Of a stretch of DNA of 64,000 bases, positions 25,934-34,815 are shown in pieces. A program made the translations under genes and the position numbers. The notes under the pieces were generated by a model. That model saw nothing but the letters and a program-made list of their open reading frames with translations. It made no database searches and was not told the origin of the DNA. Source of the stretch: Actinospica sp035552695 (GTDB lineage: Bacteria > Actinomycetota > Actinomycetes > Streptomycetales > Catenulisporaceae); the NCBI RefSeq assembly GCF_035552695.1, contig NZ_DASZKT010000276.1, forward strand, positions 1 to 64,000, written 5' to 3'. Within the stretch, counting starts at the first letter, position 1, and each line of letters starts with the position of its first letter.

Positions 25934-26785
25934 TCAGGCATTGAGCAGGAGCACGCCGACCAACGCGGCGAAGATCCCGACGTTCTGCACCGCGCGCAGG
26001 CGCTCCTTCAGCAGCGCCCAGGCCAGGACCGTGCTGACCACGGGGTAGAGCCCGGACAGCGCCATGACCACTGGCAGATTGTGGCCGGCGTGCCGGGTCG
26101 CGATGCCGTATATACCGTTGGCCGCGACGTCGCCGAGGCTGTTGAAGACGAACAGCGTGGCGATTTTCGGCGACCACTGCAGGCCGTTGACCAGGCTCTT
26201 GCCGCGGTTCAGCCCACGCAGCGCGACCGGAGCGAGGATCAGGGCACCGGCGATGCGCTGGCTGAGCAGCGTGCCGTAGACGCTGGTGGCCGAGCCGAGC
26301 GCGAAGAAGATGTAGTACAAGCCGAAGCCGATGGCCGAGGCGAGTGTGTAGAGCAGCGTGGAGCGACTGACGAGGCTGCCCTCGCGCAACTCCGGGCCTG
26401 AGGCGAGAACGACTCCGATGAAGGCGACCATGATGCCGAAGCCCTGCAGCAGGTCGACGGTGCCGCCGCGTGCGATCGACCAGAGCACGGGGATGGCCGC
26501 GCTGGTCGCCGAGAGCGGAGCGACCAGCGACATGGGGCCGGCGGCCATCGCCTTGTAGAAGCACGCCAGGGCGATCGCGCCGCCCGTCCCGGCCGCGACG
26601 CCGTACCACTGGTAGGCGCCGAACGGCGGGTGAACGAGCGGGATGCCGAGCAGCAGCACGGTCGTCGCGAGCACGACGCCGAGGAAGACGACCGCGGTGG
26701 ACGGCCGACGCTTGGAGAGCGTGGCGCCGACGAAGTCGCTGCTTCCCCAGATCGCGGAGGCGAGCACCGCGAGCAGCGACGGCAT
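25934..26785 (-). CDS. EamA-family (DMT) transporter
   Basis: 283 residues with ten predicted membrane helices in two five-helix halves, as in drug/metabolite transporters. The protein begins directly with helix 1 (SLLAVLASAIWGSSDFVGA). The ASAIWGSSDF motif is typical of EamA proteins, and the second half has the GLYPVVSTVLAWALLKERL box. It exports or imports small metabolites across the cytoplasmic membrane; the substrate is unknown. Convergent to ku with a 3-bp gap. A 72-bp gap separates it from the mnhG end. Confidence 0.85.
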   Translation of the reverse strand: MPSLLAVLASAIWGSSDFVGATLSKRRPSTAVVFLGVVLATTVLLLGIPLVHPPFGAYQWYGVAAGTGGAIALACFYKAMAAGPMSLVAPLSATSAAIPVLWSIARGGTVDLLQGFGIMVAFIGVVLASGPELREGSLVSRSTLLYTLASAIGFGLYYIFFALGSATSVYGTLLSQRIAGALILAPVALRGLNRGKSLVNGLQWSPKIATLFVFNSLGDVAANGIYGIATRHAGHNLPVVMALSGLYPVVSTVLAWALLKERLRAVQNVGIFAALVGVLLLNA

Positions 26786-26857
26786 GTGAGACTCCCGAAA
26801 TGTAAGTTACCGGGAGTCTACCGCCCCCTACCGTCCTGATTCGGCACCGTCGTCGGC

Positions 26858-27145
26858 TCAGCGGCGCCGCGCGGCCCGGGCCACCATGTGCGCGGCGACC
26901 GGCACCGTCCAGGTCTGGAACAGCCCGACCAGGATCAGGGTCGTGATGTCGTCGGCGGTGCGCAGCCGCAGCGCGACGCCGAGCAGCATCATCAGCAGTC
27001 CGAGCACCTGTGGCTTCGTGGCCGCGTGCATCCGGGTGAGCACGTCCGGCAGCCGCAGCAGTCCGATCCCGCCCATCAGCGACCAGAAGGCGCCCCCGAG
27101 GATCACCACGTCGCCGATGTCATCCGCGATCTGCCCGGCGCTCAA
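26858..27145 (-). CDS. mnhG: Mrp/Mnh antiporter subunit G
   Basis: 95 residues from a TTG at 27145 that overlaps the mnhF stop (TTGA). Three membrane helices; the family signature FWSLMGGIGLLRLPDVLTRM then HAATKPQVLG is intact. Subunit G is needed to assemble the Mrp complex, which exchanges cytoplasmic Na+ or other cations for protons and supports pH and salt homeostasis. It is the last gene of the operon. The start codon is unusual but forced by the overlap and by the conserved N-terminus. Confidence 0.9.
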   Translation of the reverse strand: MSAGQIADDIGDVVILGGAFWSLMGGIGLLRLPDVLTRMHAATKPQVLGLLMMLLGVALRLRTADDITTLILVGLFQTWTVPVAAHMVARAARRR

Positions 27146-27522
27146 AGCCCCTCCTCGCGGCGCTTCTCCAACTCGGTTTCCGGCAGCGGTTCGGGGAGTG
27201 TTCCGGCCAGCGAATCGAGGTCGCCGGGGCCGATGCAGCCGTCGTCGCCGGAGATCTCCTCGCCGCCGCCCCCGAAGCGCGCGAGGGCGACCGAGCCGGT
27301 GAACCCGACGAGCGCGAGCAGCAGCAGGATCGGCAGGTATTCGCCGTCGTGGTGCTGCGCGGCGTCGACCGCGATCGCGGCCAGGCAGATCGCGGAAAGC
27401 GTGTCCAGGCCGACAGCGCGGTCGAACACCGTCGGCCCGATCACCGTGCGCACGAGCACCAACGCCGCGGACACGACCAGCAACCCGGCCGCGCCGTAGA
27501 GGCAGACGTTGTCCATGGTCAT
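27142..27522 (-). CDS. mnhF: Mrp/Mnh antiporter subunit F
   Basis: 126 residues. Three membrane helices in the first 85 residues, with the conserved RTVIGPTVFDRAVGLDTLS segment containing the essential Asp. The C-terminal 40 residues (Gly, Asp, Glu rich, ending EKRREEGL) extend beyond the usual family length of about 90 and are probably cytoplasmic. Starts 3 bp after the mnhE stop and overlaps mnhG by four bases, so it is co-translated within the Mrp operon. Part of the membrane complex. Confidence 0.9.
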   Translation of the reverse strand: MTMDNVCLYGAAGLLVVSAALVLVRTVIGPTVFDRAVGLDTLSAICLAAIAVDAAQHHDGEYLPILLLLALVGFTGSVALARFGGGGEEISGDDGCIGPGDLDSLAGTLPEPLPETELEKRREEGL

Positions 27523-27525
27523 TCC

Positions 27526-28065
27526 TCAGCCCTCCAGCACGCGTTGGCGTTCGGCGCGCGATCCGAACGCGGCCGTGATCCGCAGTTCCAGCAACCGCAC
27601 GTCGCGACGAAGGTTGTGCTCGGCCTCGGGTGACGACGCGTCGAAGACATGGATCTCCAGCACGCCGTCCTCCGGGCGCGCGTCGACGACCGTGCTGCCG
27701 GGGACGGCCGTGACCGCGACCGCGACCATGCTGATCATCAGGCCGCCGCGCACCCGCAGCGGCACGTCGTAGATCGCCGACTCGGGCAGCCGCGGCGTGA
27801 GGACGTGCCAGGCGACACGACAGCTCGAGATGAACAGGTCGAGCGTGACGAAAAGCAGCAGGCTGAGAGCGGCGAGCGGCCGGAAACGAAGCCCGATCTC
27901 GACGGCCGGTTGCGGCGTGAACCAGAGCAGCCCGACTGCGATGAGCAGGCCGCTGCCGATCGCCAGCGGGCTGACACTCCCCCACAGCAGCAGCCAGACG
28001 CCGAGCAGCCACACGACCGCGATCGGACTCGTCGCTCGTGCGCTGATTCCGCGGAACTGTCTCAA
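27526..28065 (-). CDS. mnhE: Mrp/Mnh antiporter subunit E
   Basis: 179 residues from TTG 28065, which overlaps the mnhD stop (TTGA) and has GGGAGGT 5 bases upstream. Two to three helices at the N-terminus (VVWLLGVWLLLWG; LAIGSGLLIAVGLLWF; LAALSLLLFVTLDLFISS) are followed by the conserved MnhE cytoplasmic domain (VAVTAVPGSTVVDARPEDGV, then IHVFDASS). Subunit E is a small accessory part of the antiporter. Family length and order in the operon are normal. Confidence 0.9.
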   Translation of the reverse strand: MRQFRGISARATSPIAVVWLLGVWLLLWGSVSPLAIGSGLLIAVGLLWFTPQPAVEIGLRFRPLAALSLLLFVTLDLFISSCRVAWHVLTPRLPESAIYDVPLRVRGGLMISMVAVAVTAVPGSTVVDARPEDGVLEIHVFDASSPEAEHNLRRDVRLLELRITAAFGSRAERQRVLEG

Positions 28066-29681
28066 TGCGTACCTCCCACGGCGCGCACGGCATTGATATA
28101 CGCGTTCGGGTCCAGCAGCTCGGCCGCGGCACGCTGGGTGTATTCGGCGATCGGTCCGGCCCAGACGGTGTAGGCGAGGCTGAGCAGGATGAGCGCGATG
28201 GTCGCGCCGAGCATGCCGATCGGGTAGCTCTCGCTGGTGGAGATGCGTCGGCCGCCGATCCCGCGCGCGTCGCCGACCGTGCTGCGGATCACGGCGATCG
28301 ATTCGGAGCCGGGCAGGATGATCTGCCGGTCGGCGAGCTTGCCCAGGCCCTCGCCGGGTGCGCGCCAGAATGCCCGCGCCCAGACCTTCGTCATCGCGTA
28401 CAACGTCAGCAGGCTGGTGACCAGCATCGCGCCGAGCAGGATGTACGCGCCGACGCCGCCGTCCGCGGCCGCGGCCTGGAGCAGCGCGAGCTTGGCCACG
28501 AAGCCGGACAGCGGCGGGATCCCGGCGAGATTCATCGCCGGGATGAAGAACAGCAGGCCGAGCACCGGGGCCAGCCGTGCGAGTCCGGCGAGGCGGCCGA
28601 AGTCGGCGGTCCCCTCGCGCCGTTCGATCAGCCCGGTGACCAGGAACAACGTGGTCTGCACGGTGATGTGCGTGATCGCGTAGAACAGCGCGCCCGACAG
28701 CGCGCGGACCGACCCGATCGCGAGGCCCAGCACGAGGAATCCGACATGGCTGACGAGCGTGAACGACAGCAGCCGCTTCAGGTCCGCCTGCGCGACGGCG
28801 CCGAGGATCCCGATGATCATCGAGAGCGCGGCGACGGTGTAGAGCAGCGGTGCCTGCCGCTCGTGCGGGAACAGCAGCGTCTGCGTGCGGATCAGCGAGT
28901 AGACGCCGACCTTCGTGAGTAATCCGGCGAACACGGCGGTCACCGGCGCGGGCGCGGTTGGATATGAGTCGGGTAGCCAGGCGGAGAGCGGGAAGACCGC
29001 CGCCTTGACCGCGAATACCGTGATCAGCAGTACTTGCACGGCCAGGCGCGCGGCGGGCGCGACCGTGGCGAGGCGGACGGCGAGGTCGGCCAGGTTGACG
29101 GTGCCGCATGCCGCGTACGCGACGGCGATCGCGGCGACGAACAGCAGTGAGGACGCGGCGCCGACCATGATGTAGACGGCGCCGTGGCGGATTCGAGCGT
29201 CGCTCCCGCCGATGGTCATGAGCACGTAGCTGGCCGTCAGCATGACCTCGAAGCCGACGTAGAGATTGAACAGGTCTCCGGCGAGGAAGCTGTCCGCGAT
29301 CCCGGCGGCGAGCACGAGGTAGGTCGGATAGAAGATCGCCAGCGGCGCCCCGGTCTCATCCTCGTTCTCGTCGGCGGACCGCTGGCTTTGCGAATAGAGC
29401 AGCACGCAGAGGGTCACCGCGGAGGAGACCGCGAGCATCAGTCCGGAGAAGCGGTCGACGACGAGGCTGATCCCGAGCGGAGCAGCGAAATTCCCGACTT
29501 GTACGACGATTGGGCCATGCCGGTCGGCCTCGACGAGCAGCACTGTGCTGATGACCGTGTCCGCCGACAGGACCGCGAGCGAGATGAACGTCTGCATTCG
29601 GATGCGGCGTGGTCCGAGCACGAATTTGACGCCGACCGCGAAGAGCGGGAGCAGAACCGGGAGTGGCACCAATGCCCTCAT
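28062..29681 (-). CDS. mnhD: Mrp/Mnh antiporter subunit D
   Basis: 539 residues from ATG 29681. It is a proton-pumping subunit homologous to complex I NuoM/NuoN, with about 14 helices. The conserved membrane Glu is in YVGFEVMLTASYVLM and the conserved Lys in VKAAVFPLSAWLPDSYP; both are intact. With MnhA it forms the ion-translocating core of the complex. A 73-bp gap separates it from the mnhC stop upstream, the largest in the operon, and its end overlaps mnhE by four bases. Confidence 0.93.
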   Translation of the reverse strand: MRALVPLPVLLPLFAVGVKFVLGPRRIRMQTFISLAVLSADTVISTVLLVEADRHGPIVVQVGNFAAPLGISLVVDRFSGLMLAVSSAVTLCVLLYSQSQRSADENEDETGAPLAIFYPTYLVLAAGIADSFLAGDLFNLYVGFEVMLTASYVLMTIGGSDARIRHGAVYIMVGAASSLLFVAAIAVAYAACGTVNLADLAVRLATVAPAARLAVQVLLITVFAVKAAVFPLSAWLPDSYPTAPAPVTAVFAGLLTKVGVYSLIRTQTLLFPHERQAPLLYTVAALSMIIGILGAVAQADLKRLLSFTLVSHVGFLVLGLAIGSVRALSGALFYAITHITVQTTLFLVTGLIERREGTADFGRLAGLARLAPVLGLLFFIPAMNLAGIPPLSGFVAKLALLQAAAADGGVGAYILLGAMLVTSLLTLYAMTKVWARAFWRAPGEGLGKLADRQIILPGSESIAVIRSTVGDARGIGGRRISTSESYPIGMLGATIALILLSLAYTVWAGPIAEYTQRAAAELLDPNAYINAVRAVGGTH

Positions 29682-29754
29682 GCGGCCGCCTCGCCAGCAC
29701 TCGATGGGCGCATTCGCGCGCGAACTGTGCCCATTGGTTCCCTCGCAAGCTCGC

Positions 29755-30333
29755 TCACGTGCCACCTCCTCTGTTCGTGGGCGGGCGTTCGAAGTCGGTG
29801 TCCGACTCGGTCTCCTCTTCGAGGTATTCGTAGTCTTCGGCGCGCGCGGCGATGGCCCGCTGCAGCCGGGACCGGGCCCGCAGCTCACGTCGTGCCTCGC
29901 GGAGGGCTTCGCGTAGTTCGTGCTTGCGCGCACGCGAGGCTTCGAGCGCCGCCCGCCGATCCGCGCGGTACGCGGCACGCTGCGTCCGCAGATCGCCACG
30001 CAGGTCCTCGCGGTGCGCGGCGCGGGCGATGCGGCGGTCCTCTACGTCGTCCTGCACGAGGTCGTCGCCGTTGAGCTGCCAATTGCGGTACGCCAGGGCG
30101 AGAAGGAACGCGGACATGCCGAGCGTGATCACGATGGCGGTGAGGATCATCGCCTGGGTGAGCACGTCGGCGGGGCCGAGGCCGCCGGCCGCGAGGATCA
30201 GCACGTTGAGCCCGTTGCCGGTCATGATCAGGCCGAGAACGAGGCGGGTCAGGCTCTGCGCCATCAGCTGGTAGACGCCGCAGGTCACCAGCAGTCCGCC
30301 GGTGAAGATCAGGCTGAGGCTGGCCGCGTTCAC
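29755..30333 (-). CDS. mnhC: Mrp/Mnh antiporter subunit C with long Arg-rich tail
   Basis: 192 residues from GTG 30333, overlapping the mnhA stop (GTGA) with GGGAGGGA upstream. Residues 1-95 are the NuoK-like three-helix domain (VYQLMAQSLTRLVLGLIMTG, ADVLTQAMILTAIVITLGMS). Residues about 95-192 form a highly charged Arg/Glu/Ala-rich helix (RREL, EALREARREL) ending in an acidic stretch (YEYLEEETESDTDFE). NuoK-like MnhC proteins are usually about 110-125 residues, so the tail is an extension, likely cytoplasmic and coiled-coil. Confidence 0.9.
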   Translation of the reverse strand: MNAASLSLIFTGGLLVTCGVYQLMAQSLTRLVLGLIMTGNGLNVLILAAGGLGPADVLTQAMILTAIVITLGMSAFLLALAYRNWQLNGDDLVQDDVEDRRIARAAHREDLRGDLRTQRAAYRADRRAALEASRARKHELREALREARRELRARSRLQRAIAARAEDYEYLEEETESDTDFERPPTNRGGGT

Positions 30334-33173
30334 GCTCCCTCCCGCGCGGGTTCGGCAGCGGCTCTGCGGTCGGCGGCGATGTGCCGGTCGAGCTCGGAGC
30401 CGAAGGACCGCAGGATGTCCAGGACCAGGCCGAAGACCAGGACGTACACGCCGATGTCGAACAGCAGTGAGCTGTGCACGGTGAGGTTGCCGGTGACCGG
30501 GAGGTGGACGGTGAAGTGCCCGGGCGCGAGCACCGTGTTGCCCCACGCGTAGCCGAGAAGCGCCGTTCCGGAGGACAGCGCCATACCGAGACCCAGCAGG
30601 ACGCCTGCGTCGACCGGTGCCGCCGCGGCGAGTTCGTAGCGCCCGCCGGCGAGATAACGCATCGTCAGGCCGAGCCCGGCGAGCAGGCCCGCGACGAAGC
30701 CGCCGCCGAGTCCGTATTCGCCGTGCAGGAGCAGGTAGAGCGAGACGAGCAGAATCGTGTGATAGGTCAGCCGCGCGACGACCTCGAGTTGCAGCGAGCG
30801 CTGGAGAACGGCGGCGGGGCGTGCGGCGAGCCAGCCGCCGTCCCCGGGCGCCGTGGCACGCGGCGGTCGGCGGACGAACGCGCTCGCCGCGCGTCGCGCG
30901 AAGACGAGGCTCGTGACCCCGGCCGCGCAGATCGCGATGACGCTGCTTTCGCCGAGTGTGTCCCAGGAGCGGAAGTCGACGATGATCGCGGAGATGACGT
31001 TCTCGAGCCCGGATTCGTGGGCCAGCTCGGTGTATCCGGTTGCGACTGGCGGGGCACGGCGCGCGGCTGCGCCGACGTACGTCAGCGCGCTGAGCACGGT
31101 CCCGGCCGAGACGGCGAGCAACAGGTGCGCGGCGCGGCGGCTGATCCGCTGCGTGCGCACGAAACTCGGGTCGAGGCGGCGCAGTACGAGCACGAACACG
31201 ATCAGCGAGACGGTCTCGGCGGCGAGCTGCGTGAAGGCGAGGTCGGGCGCGTCCTCTACGAGGAAGAGGACTGCGACCGCGAAGCCGCTGACGCCGGTGA
31301 CCAGCGCGGCGGCGAGCCGTCCGGTCAGCAGCGGCACGCAGATCGCGGCGAGGCAGGTGAGGATCGCGACGGCCAGTTGCGTGCGCGAGGACCACCATGG
31401 CGCCGGGTGCGGCAGGTGCCAGGGCGCGCCGTAGGCCAGGGCCCAGGCGCCGAGCGCGACCGCGCTGAGGAAGACGCTGCCGACGTAGACCGGGAGCGAC
31501 CCGCGCTGGACGGAGCCCGTGATCTGCAGCGATGCGCGTTCGATCGCGAGCAGCAGGTTGTTGACGATGTCCTCGCCCTCGGGGAGCTTGTGACTCTTGT
31601 GAAAGCGCAGCAGCGGTTCGCGCGCGATGAAGAGCGCGCCGCCGGCGGCCCAGGCGATCGCGGAGAGCAGCAGCGGTAGGCCGAATCCGCTCCATCCGGC
31701 CGCGTACAGATGGACGTGGTGCTGCCCCGGCACGGCGTCGGCGTATCCGGAGAGCAAGTCGTCGAGCAACGGCGCGCCGATGCCGAGAGCGAGCCCGGCG
31801 AGGGCGAGCAGCGCTGCGGGGCCGAGCGTGAGCCACGCCGCCGCGTGCACCGGAGTGTCCTCGACTCCCGGCTTGCGGGCGAACGCGCCCCACACCACGC
31901 GGCACGTGTACGCGACGGTGAGCGCGGAACCCGCGACGAGGACGGCGAGGACGAACGGGTCGGCGTGCGACCCGTGCCGCGCGCCGACGACGAACGAGTC
32001 GAGAACTGATTCCTTCGCCGCGAAACCGAGCAGCGGCGGGATCCCGGCCATCGAGACGGCGGCAAGGCACATGACGACGCAGAGCGCGGGCAGCGAGCCC
32101 GCGAGGCCGGAGAGTTTGCGCAGGTCACGGGTGCCGGTGCAGTGGTCGATGATGCCGACGCCGAGGAAGAGCGGGGCCTTGAACACGGCGTGCGCGAGGA
32201 GCATCGCGAGGCCTGCGTACGCCGTGTCGCGTTGTCCGGCGCCGAGCACGGCGGTGAGGAAGCCGAGTTGGCTGACGGTGCCGAAGGCGAGCACGCGTTT
32301 GAGGTCGTTCTCGCGTAGTGCCCTGATTCCGCCGAGCAGCATCGTCGCGCCGCCGAAGGCGAGACAGAGCCGTTGCCAGGTCGGGTCGGCGCCGTACGCC
32401 GGGGCGAGGCGTGCGATGAGGTAGACGCCCGCCTTGACCATCGCCGCGGCGTGCAGGTACGCGCTGACCGGAGTCGGAGCGGCCATCGCGCCGGGCAGCC
32501 ACTGGCTGAAGGGGAAGACGGCGGACTTGGCGAAGCAGCCGACGAGGATCAGCACGAGCGCGGCGGTGACTGCCTTGCCGTGCGGCGGGCCGGCCAGAAT
32601 CGCGGACAGCCGGTAGGTGCCCGCGTCCTGGCCGAGGATCACCACGCCCGCGAGCAGCGCGAGCCCGCCGAAGGTGGTGACGGTCACCGCTCGCAGGGCG
32701 CTCCGGCGCGCCGTGGACCGGTCCGCGTAGTGGCCGATGAGCAGGAACGACAGGATGGTCGTCAGTTCCCAGAACACGAACAGCAGGATCAGATCGTCGG
32801 CCAGGACAAGTCCGATCATCGCACCGGCGAAACCGGTCAGCGAGCAGGCGAACAACCCGAGGCCCGGCTCGTCCGAGTCGAAATAGCGCGCGCAGTACAC
32901 CAGCACGAGCGCGCCGATCCCGCCGGCGAGGTAGAGCAGGACGAGCCCGAGCGGGTCGAGGCGGAAGGCGAGGGACACGCCGTACGCCGGGACCCACTGC
33001 GTGACCTGCTCGATCGGAGGACCGTCGATGATCCGCGAGGTCTGCGTCAGGGCCCAGACGAAGGCCGCGGCCGGGGCCAGCGCGAGGACGAGGAACGCCG
33101 AGCGGCCGAGCTTGCGCACCAGCAACGGCGCGAGGATGGCACCCAGAGCATGCACGGCTACCAACCACAGCAC
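30330..33173 (-). CDS. mnhA: Mrp/Mnh antiporter fused subunit A/B
   Basis: 947 residues from GTG 33173. The N-terminal part resembles complex I NuoL with about 18-20 helices, including the key Glu in FVFWELTTILSFLLIGH and Lys in FAKSAVFPFSQWLPGAM. The C-terminal part (about 650-940) contains the MnhB-type domain (YHTILLVSLYLLLHGEYGLG then GGFVAGLLAG). No separate mnhB follows, as expected for the fused form. It is the largest subunit of the membrane antiporter and the first gene of the operon. The charged C-terminus (RREPA-like) is cytoplasmic. Confidence 0.94.
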   Translation of the reverse strand: MLWLVAVHALGAILAPLLVRKLGRSAFLVLALAPAAAFVWALTQTSRIIDGPPIEQVTQWVPAYGVSLAFRLDPLGLVLLYLAGGIGALVLVYCARYFDSDEPGLGLFACSLTGFAGAMIGLVLADDLILLFVFWELTTILSFLLIGHYADRSTARRSALRAVTVTTFGGLALLAGVVILGQDAGTYRLSAILAGPPHGKAVTAALVLILVGCFAKSAVFPFSQWLPGAMAAPTPVSAYLHAAAMVKAGVYLIARLAPAYGADPTWQRLCLAFGGATMLLGGIRALRENDLKRVLAFGTVSQLGFLTAVLGAGQRDTAYAGLAMLLAHAVFKAPLFLGVGIIDHCTGTRDLRKLSGLAGSLPALCVVMCLAAVSMAGIPPLLGFAAKESVLDSFVVGARHGSHADPFVLAVLVAGSALTVAYTCRVVWGAFARKPGVEDTPVHAAAWLTLGPAALLALAGLALGIGAPLLDDLLSGYADAVPGQHHVHLYAAGWSGFGLPLLLSAIAWAAGGALFIAREPLLRFHKSHKLPEGEDIVNNLLLAIERASLQITGSVQRGSLPVYVGSVFLSAVALGAWALAYGAPWHLPHPAPWWSSRTQLAVAILTCLAAICVPLLTGRLAAALVTGVSGFAVAVLFLVEDAPDLAFTQLAAETVSLIVFVLVLRRLDPSFVRTQRISRRAAHLLLAVSAGTVLSALTYVGAAARRAPPVATGYTELAHESGLENVISAIIVDFRSWDTLGESSVIAICAAGVTSLVFARRAASAFVRRPPRATAPGDGGWLAARPAAVLQRSLQLEVVARLTYHTILLVSLYLLLHGEYGLGGGFVAGLLAGLGLTMRYLAGGRYELAAAAPVDAGVLLGLGMALSSGTALLGYAWGNTVLAPGHFTVHLPVTGNLTVHSSLLFDIGVYVLVFGLVLDILRSFGSELDRHIAADRRAAAEPAREGA

Positions 33174-33256
33174 GTCCTGATTATCCGTTACACCCTATTT
33201 ATTCATAGATGCGACACGCCGTGGCCAGTCCCGGTCTCAGCCCATAGACTCAAGGC

Positions 33257-33463
33257 ATGGCGCGATACGAGTACCGCTGCCGCTCCTGCGGCGCCACGTT
33301 CGAGCAGACCCGTCCCATGGCCGAGGCGAACTCGCCGACGACGTGCCCCGCGGGGCACACGGACACGGTCAAGCTCTTCTCCGCGATCTCGGTCGGCGGC
33401 CGCGCCGGCGGCCCGGCGCCCGCGGCCGGTGGCGGCTGCTGCGGCGGGGCTTGCTGCTCGTAG
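33257..33463 (+). CDS. FmdB-family zinc ribbon protein
   Basis: 68 residues. Begins MARYEYRCRSCGATFEQTRP, the standard FmdB zinc-ribbon opening, with C-x2-C and then a C-x2-H-like pair (TTCPAGHTDTVK) completing the site. The tail is Gly/Ala-rich and ends in a cysteine cluster (GGGCCGGACCS), a common but unexplained feature of actinobacterial members. Function is unknown; proposed roles are regulatory or metal-related. It is divergent from the Mrp operon, with an 83-bp AT-richer gap that must hold both promoters. Confidence 0.85.
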   Translation: MARYEYRCRSCGATFEQTRPMAEANSPTTCPAGHTDTVKLFSAISVGGRAGGPAPAAGGGCCGGACCS

Positions 33464-33512
33464 GCTTTTCGCCCCAGGACGCCGTTCTCCGGCGGCCCTC
33501 AACCGGCCCCTG

Positions 33513-33998
33513 TCAGCCCGCCGTCACGCCGCGTCGCTCGGCGGCCGTGCTCCCCTTGCGCTCGATCGGCACGTGCTCGGCGGCACGCGCGAGCCCGAAG
33601 CGCGGCATGTTGCCGTACAGGCACTCGTACTGACCGGCCTTGACCTGGTACGACTCGTGCCAGATGCCGACGTACGGCTTCTGATACCCGATGAGCCGGT
33701 TCCAGGTCTTCCACGCCGGGTGGTGCGGCGCCCGCGCGTCGCGCGCGAAGGCCTCCAACTGCTCCACGCTGCGCCAGTATTGGATGACGACCGGACCATC
33801 GGGCCCGATCGCGAGCATCGCGTGCAGCAGCCCCGCCTCGGGGTGCTTGCGCAGGTAGTTGAGCATGCGCGGCATGGCCGTGAACGCGAACACGTTCTTC
33901 GCGACGCGCCATGGGCGGTTGAAGCGCATTCCGATCAGGAAGACCACGAAGTCCCCCTCGATATCGGCCGACATGCGGCCGGCCACGACCTTGGCCAT
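33513..33998 (-). CDS. DUF4188 protein
   Basis: 161 residues from ATG 33998, which has GAGGGGG upstream. It matches the monooxygenase-like (dimeric alpha/beta barrel) DUF4188 family by the segments FVVFLIGMRFNRPW, PRMLNYLRKHPEAGLLHA, VIQYWRSVEQLEAFARD, HHPAWKTWNRL and VGIWHESYQVKAGQYECLYG. Length is normal. The function is unknown; the fold suggests a heme- or flavin-independent oxidase or a ligand-binding role. It is divergent from a MerR regulator, the usual sign that the regulator controls it. Confidence 0.85.
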   Translation of the reverse strand: MAKVVAGRMSADIEGDFVVFLIGMRFNRPWRVAKNVFAFTAMPRMLNYLRKHPEAGLLHAMLAIGPDGPVVIQYWRSVEQLEAFARDARAPHHPAWKTWNRLIGYQKPYVGIWHESYQVKAGQYECLYGNMPRFGLARAAEHVPIERKGSTAAERRGVTAG

Positions 33999-34010
33999 TT
34001 CTGCCCCCTC

Positions 34011-34038
34011 ATGGATAGCGGATAGCTTCACTATCCAT
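34011..34038. promoter_or_regulatory. candidate MerR operator in the DUF4188/MerR intergenic region
   Basis: ATGGATAG (34011-34018) and CTATCCAT (34031-34038) are perfect 8-bp arms 12 bp apart; a second GGATAG at 34020-34025 also pairs with CTATCC around 5 bp. Overlapping dyads between divergent genes suit a MerR regulator acting on both promoters. Confidence 0.5.
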
Positions 34039-34077
34039 TCCCTCCGGGTAGCCTGTCAAGAGAGGAGCGTGACGAGC

Positions 34078-34737
34078 GTGCGGATCAGCGAGTTGTCGGC
34101 GGCGAGCGGCGTGCCGCTGCCCACGGTGAAGTACTACCTGCGTGAGGGCCTGCTGCCCGCGGGCGAGCGAACGGCGCGCAACCAGGCCGAATACGGGCCG
34201 GAGCACCTCGCCCGGCTCCGCCTCATCCGCGCCCTCGTCGAGGTCGGCCGCCTGAGCGTCGCCGACGTGCACGCCGTGCTCGCCGCGTCCGACAACCCGC
34301 GGCTCCCGCTCAACGACGTGCTCGGCGCCGCGCACGACGCCGTCACCCGGCGTGCCGCGCCGAACCGTGGCGAGCCCGCGTGGAACGATGCGCGCGCCCT
34401 CGTGCTGGACATGGCGAAGCAGCGTGGCTGGCAAGTCCACGAACAGCACTGCGCGGCGCTGGAGCAAGCGGCCGACGCGGTCGCCGCCGTGGTCGCCACG
34501 GACATGCCGGAGCTCTACCCCTTGATCGACGTCTATTTCGAAGCGGTCGAGCCGATGGCGCGCCGGGAGGTCGAGGCCGTGCTCTCGATGGGCTCCGAAG
34601 ACCAGATCGTGCGCGGCGTCGTCATCGGCACCGTCCTCGGCGAGTCCCTGCTCAACGCGCTGCGGCTGCTGGCCCAGCAGAGCGTCTCCACCGAACTGCT
34701 CGAAGGCGGCGAGGCCGGCGAGGCCACCGGCGCTTAA
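34078..34737 (+). CDS. MerR-family transcriptional regulator
   Basis: 219 residues from GTG 34078, about 10 bases after AGGAG (GTG 34069 is too close to it). The winged HTH (RISELSAASGVPLPTVKYYL, then REGLLPAGERTARNQAEY) is typical of MerR. It is followed by the long dimerisation helix and a C-terminal domain of about 120 residues (ALEQAADAVAAVVATDMPEL) for an unknown effector. No metal-binding cysteines are evident; the single Cys is in HCAAL. It likely controls itself and the divergent DUF4188 gene through the dyad between them. Confidence 0.87.
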   Translation: MRISELSAASGVPLPTVKYYLREGLLPAGERTARNQAEYGPEHLARLRLIRALVEVGRLSVADVHAVLAASDNPRLPLNDVLGAAHDAVTRRAAPNRGEPAWNDARALVLDMAKQRGWQVHEQHCAALEQAADAVAAVVATDMPELYPLIDVYFEAVEPMARREVEAVLSMGSEDQIVRGVVIGTVLGESLLNALRLLAQQSVSTELLEGGEAGEATGA

Positions 34738-34771
34738 CGAGTTCCAACATCTTTTCTTAGCCGATTCTCCA

Positions 34772-34795
34772 GTCTGAAGGCCATTTCATTCAGAC
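34772..34795. promoter_or_regulatory. inverted repeat before the flavin electron-transfer operon
   Basis: GTCTGAA (34772-34778) and TTCAGAC (34789-34795) are perfect 7-bp arms around 10 bp, 20 bp upstream of the first gene. It may be an operator for the operon; no regulator gene with a clear link is in the window. Confidence 0.4.
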
Positions 34796-34815
34796 GGCTG
34801 AGGCAAAGTGGGAAC

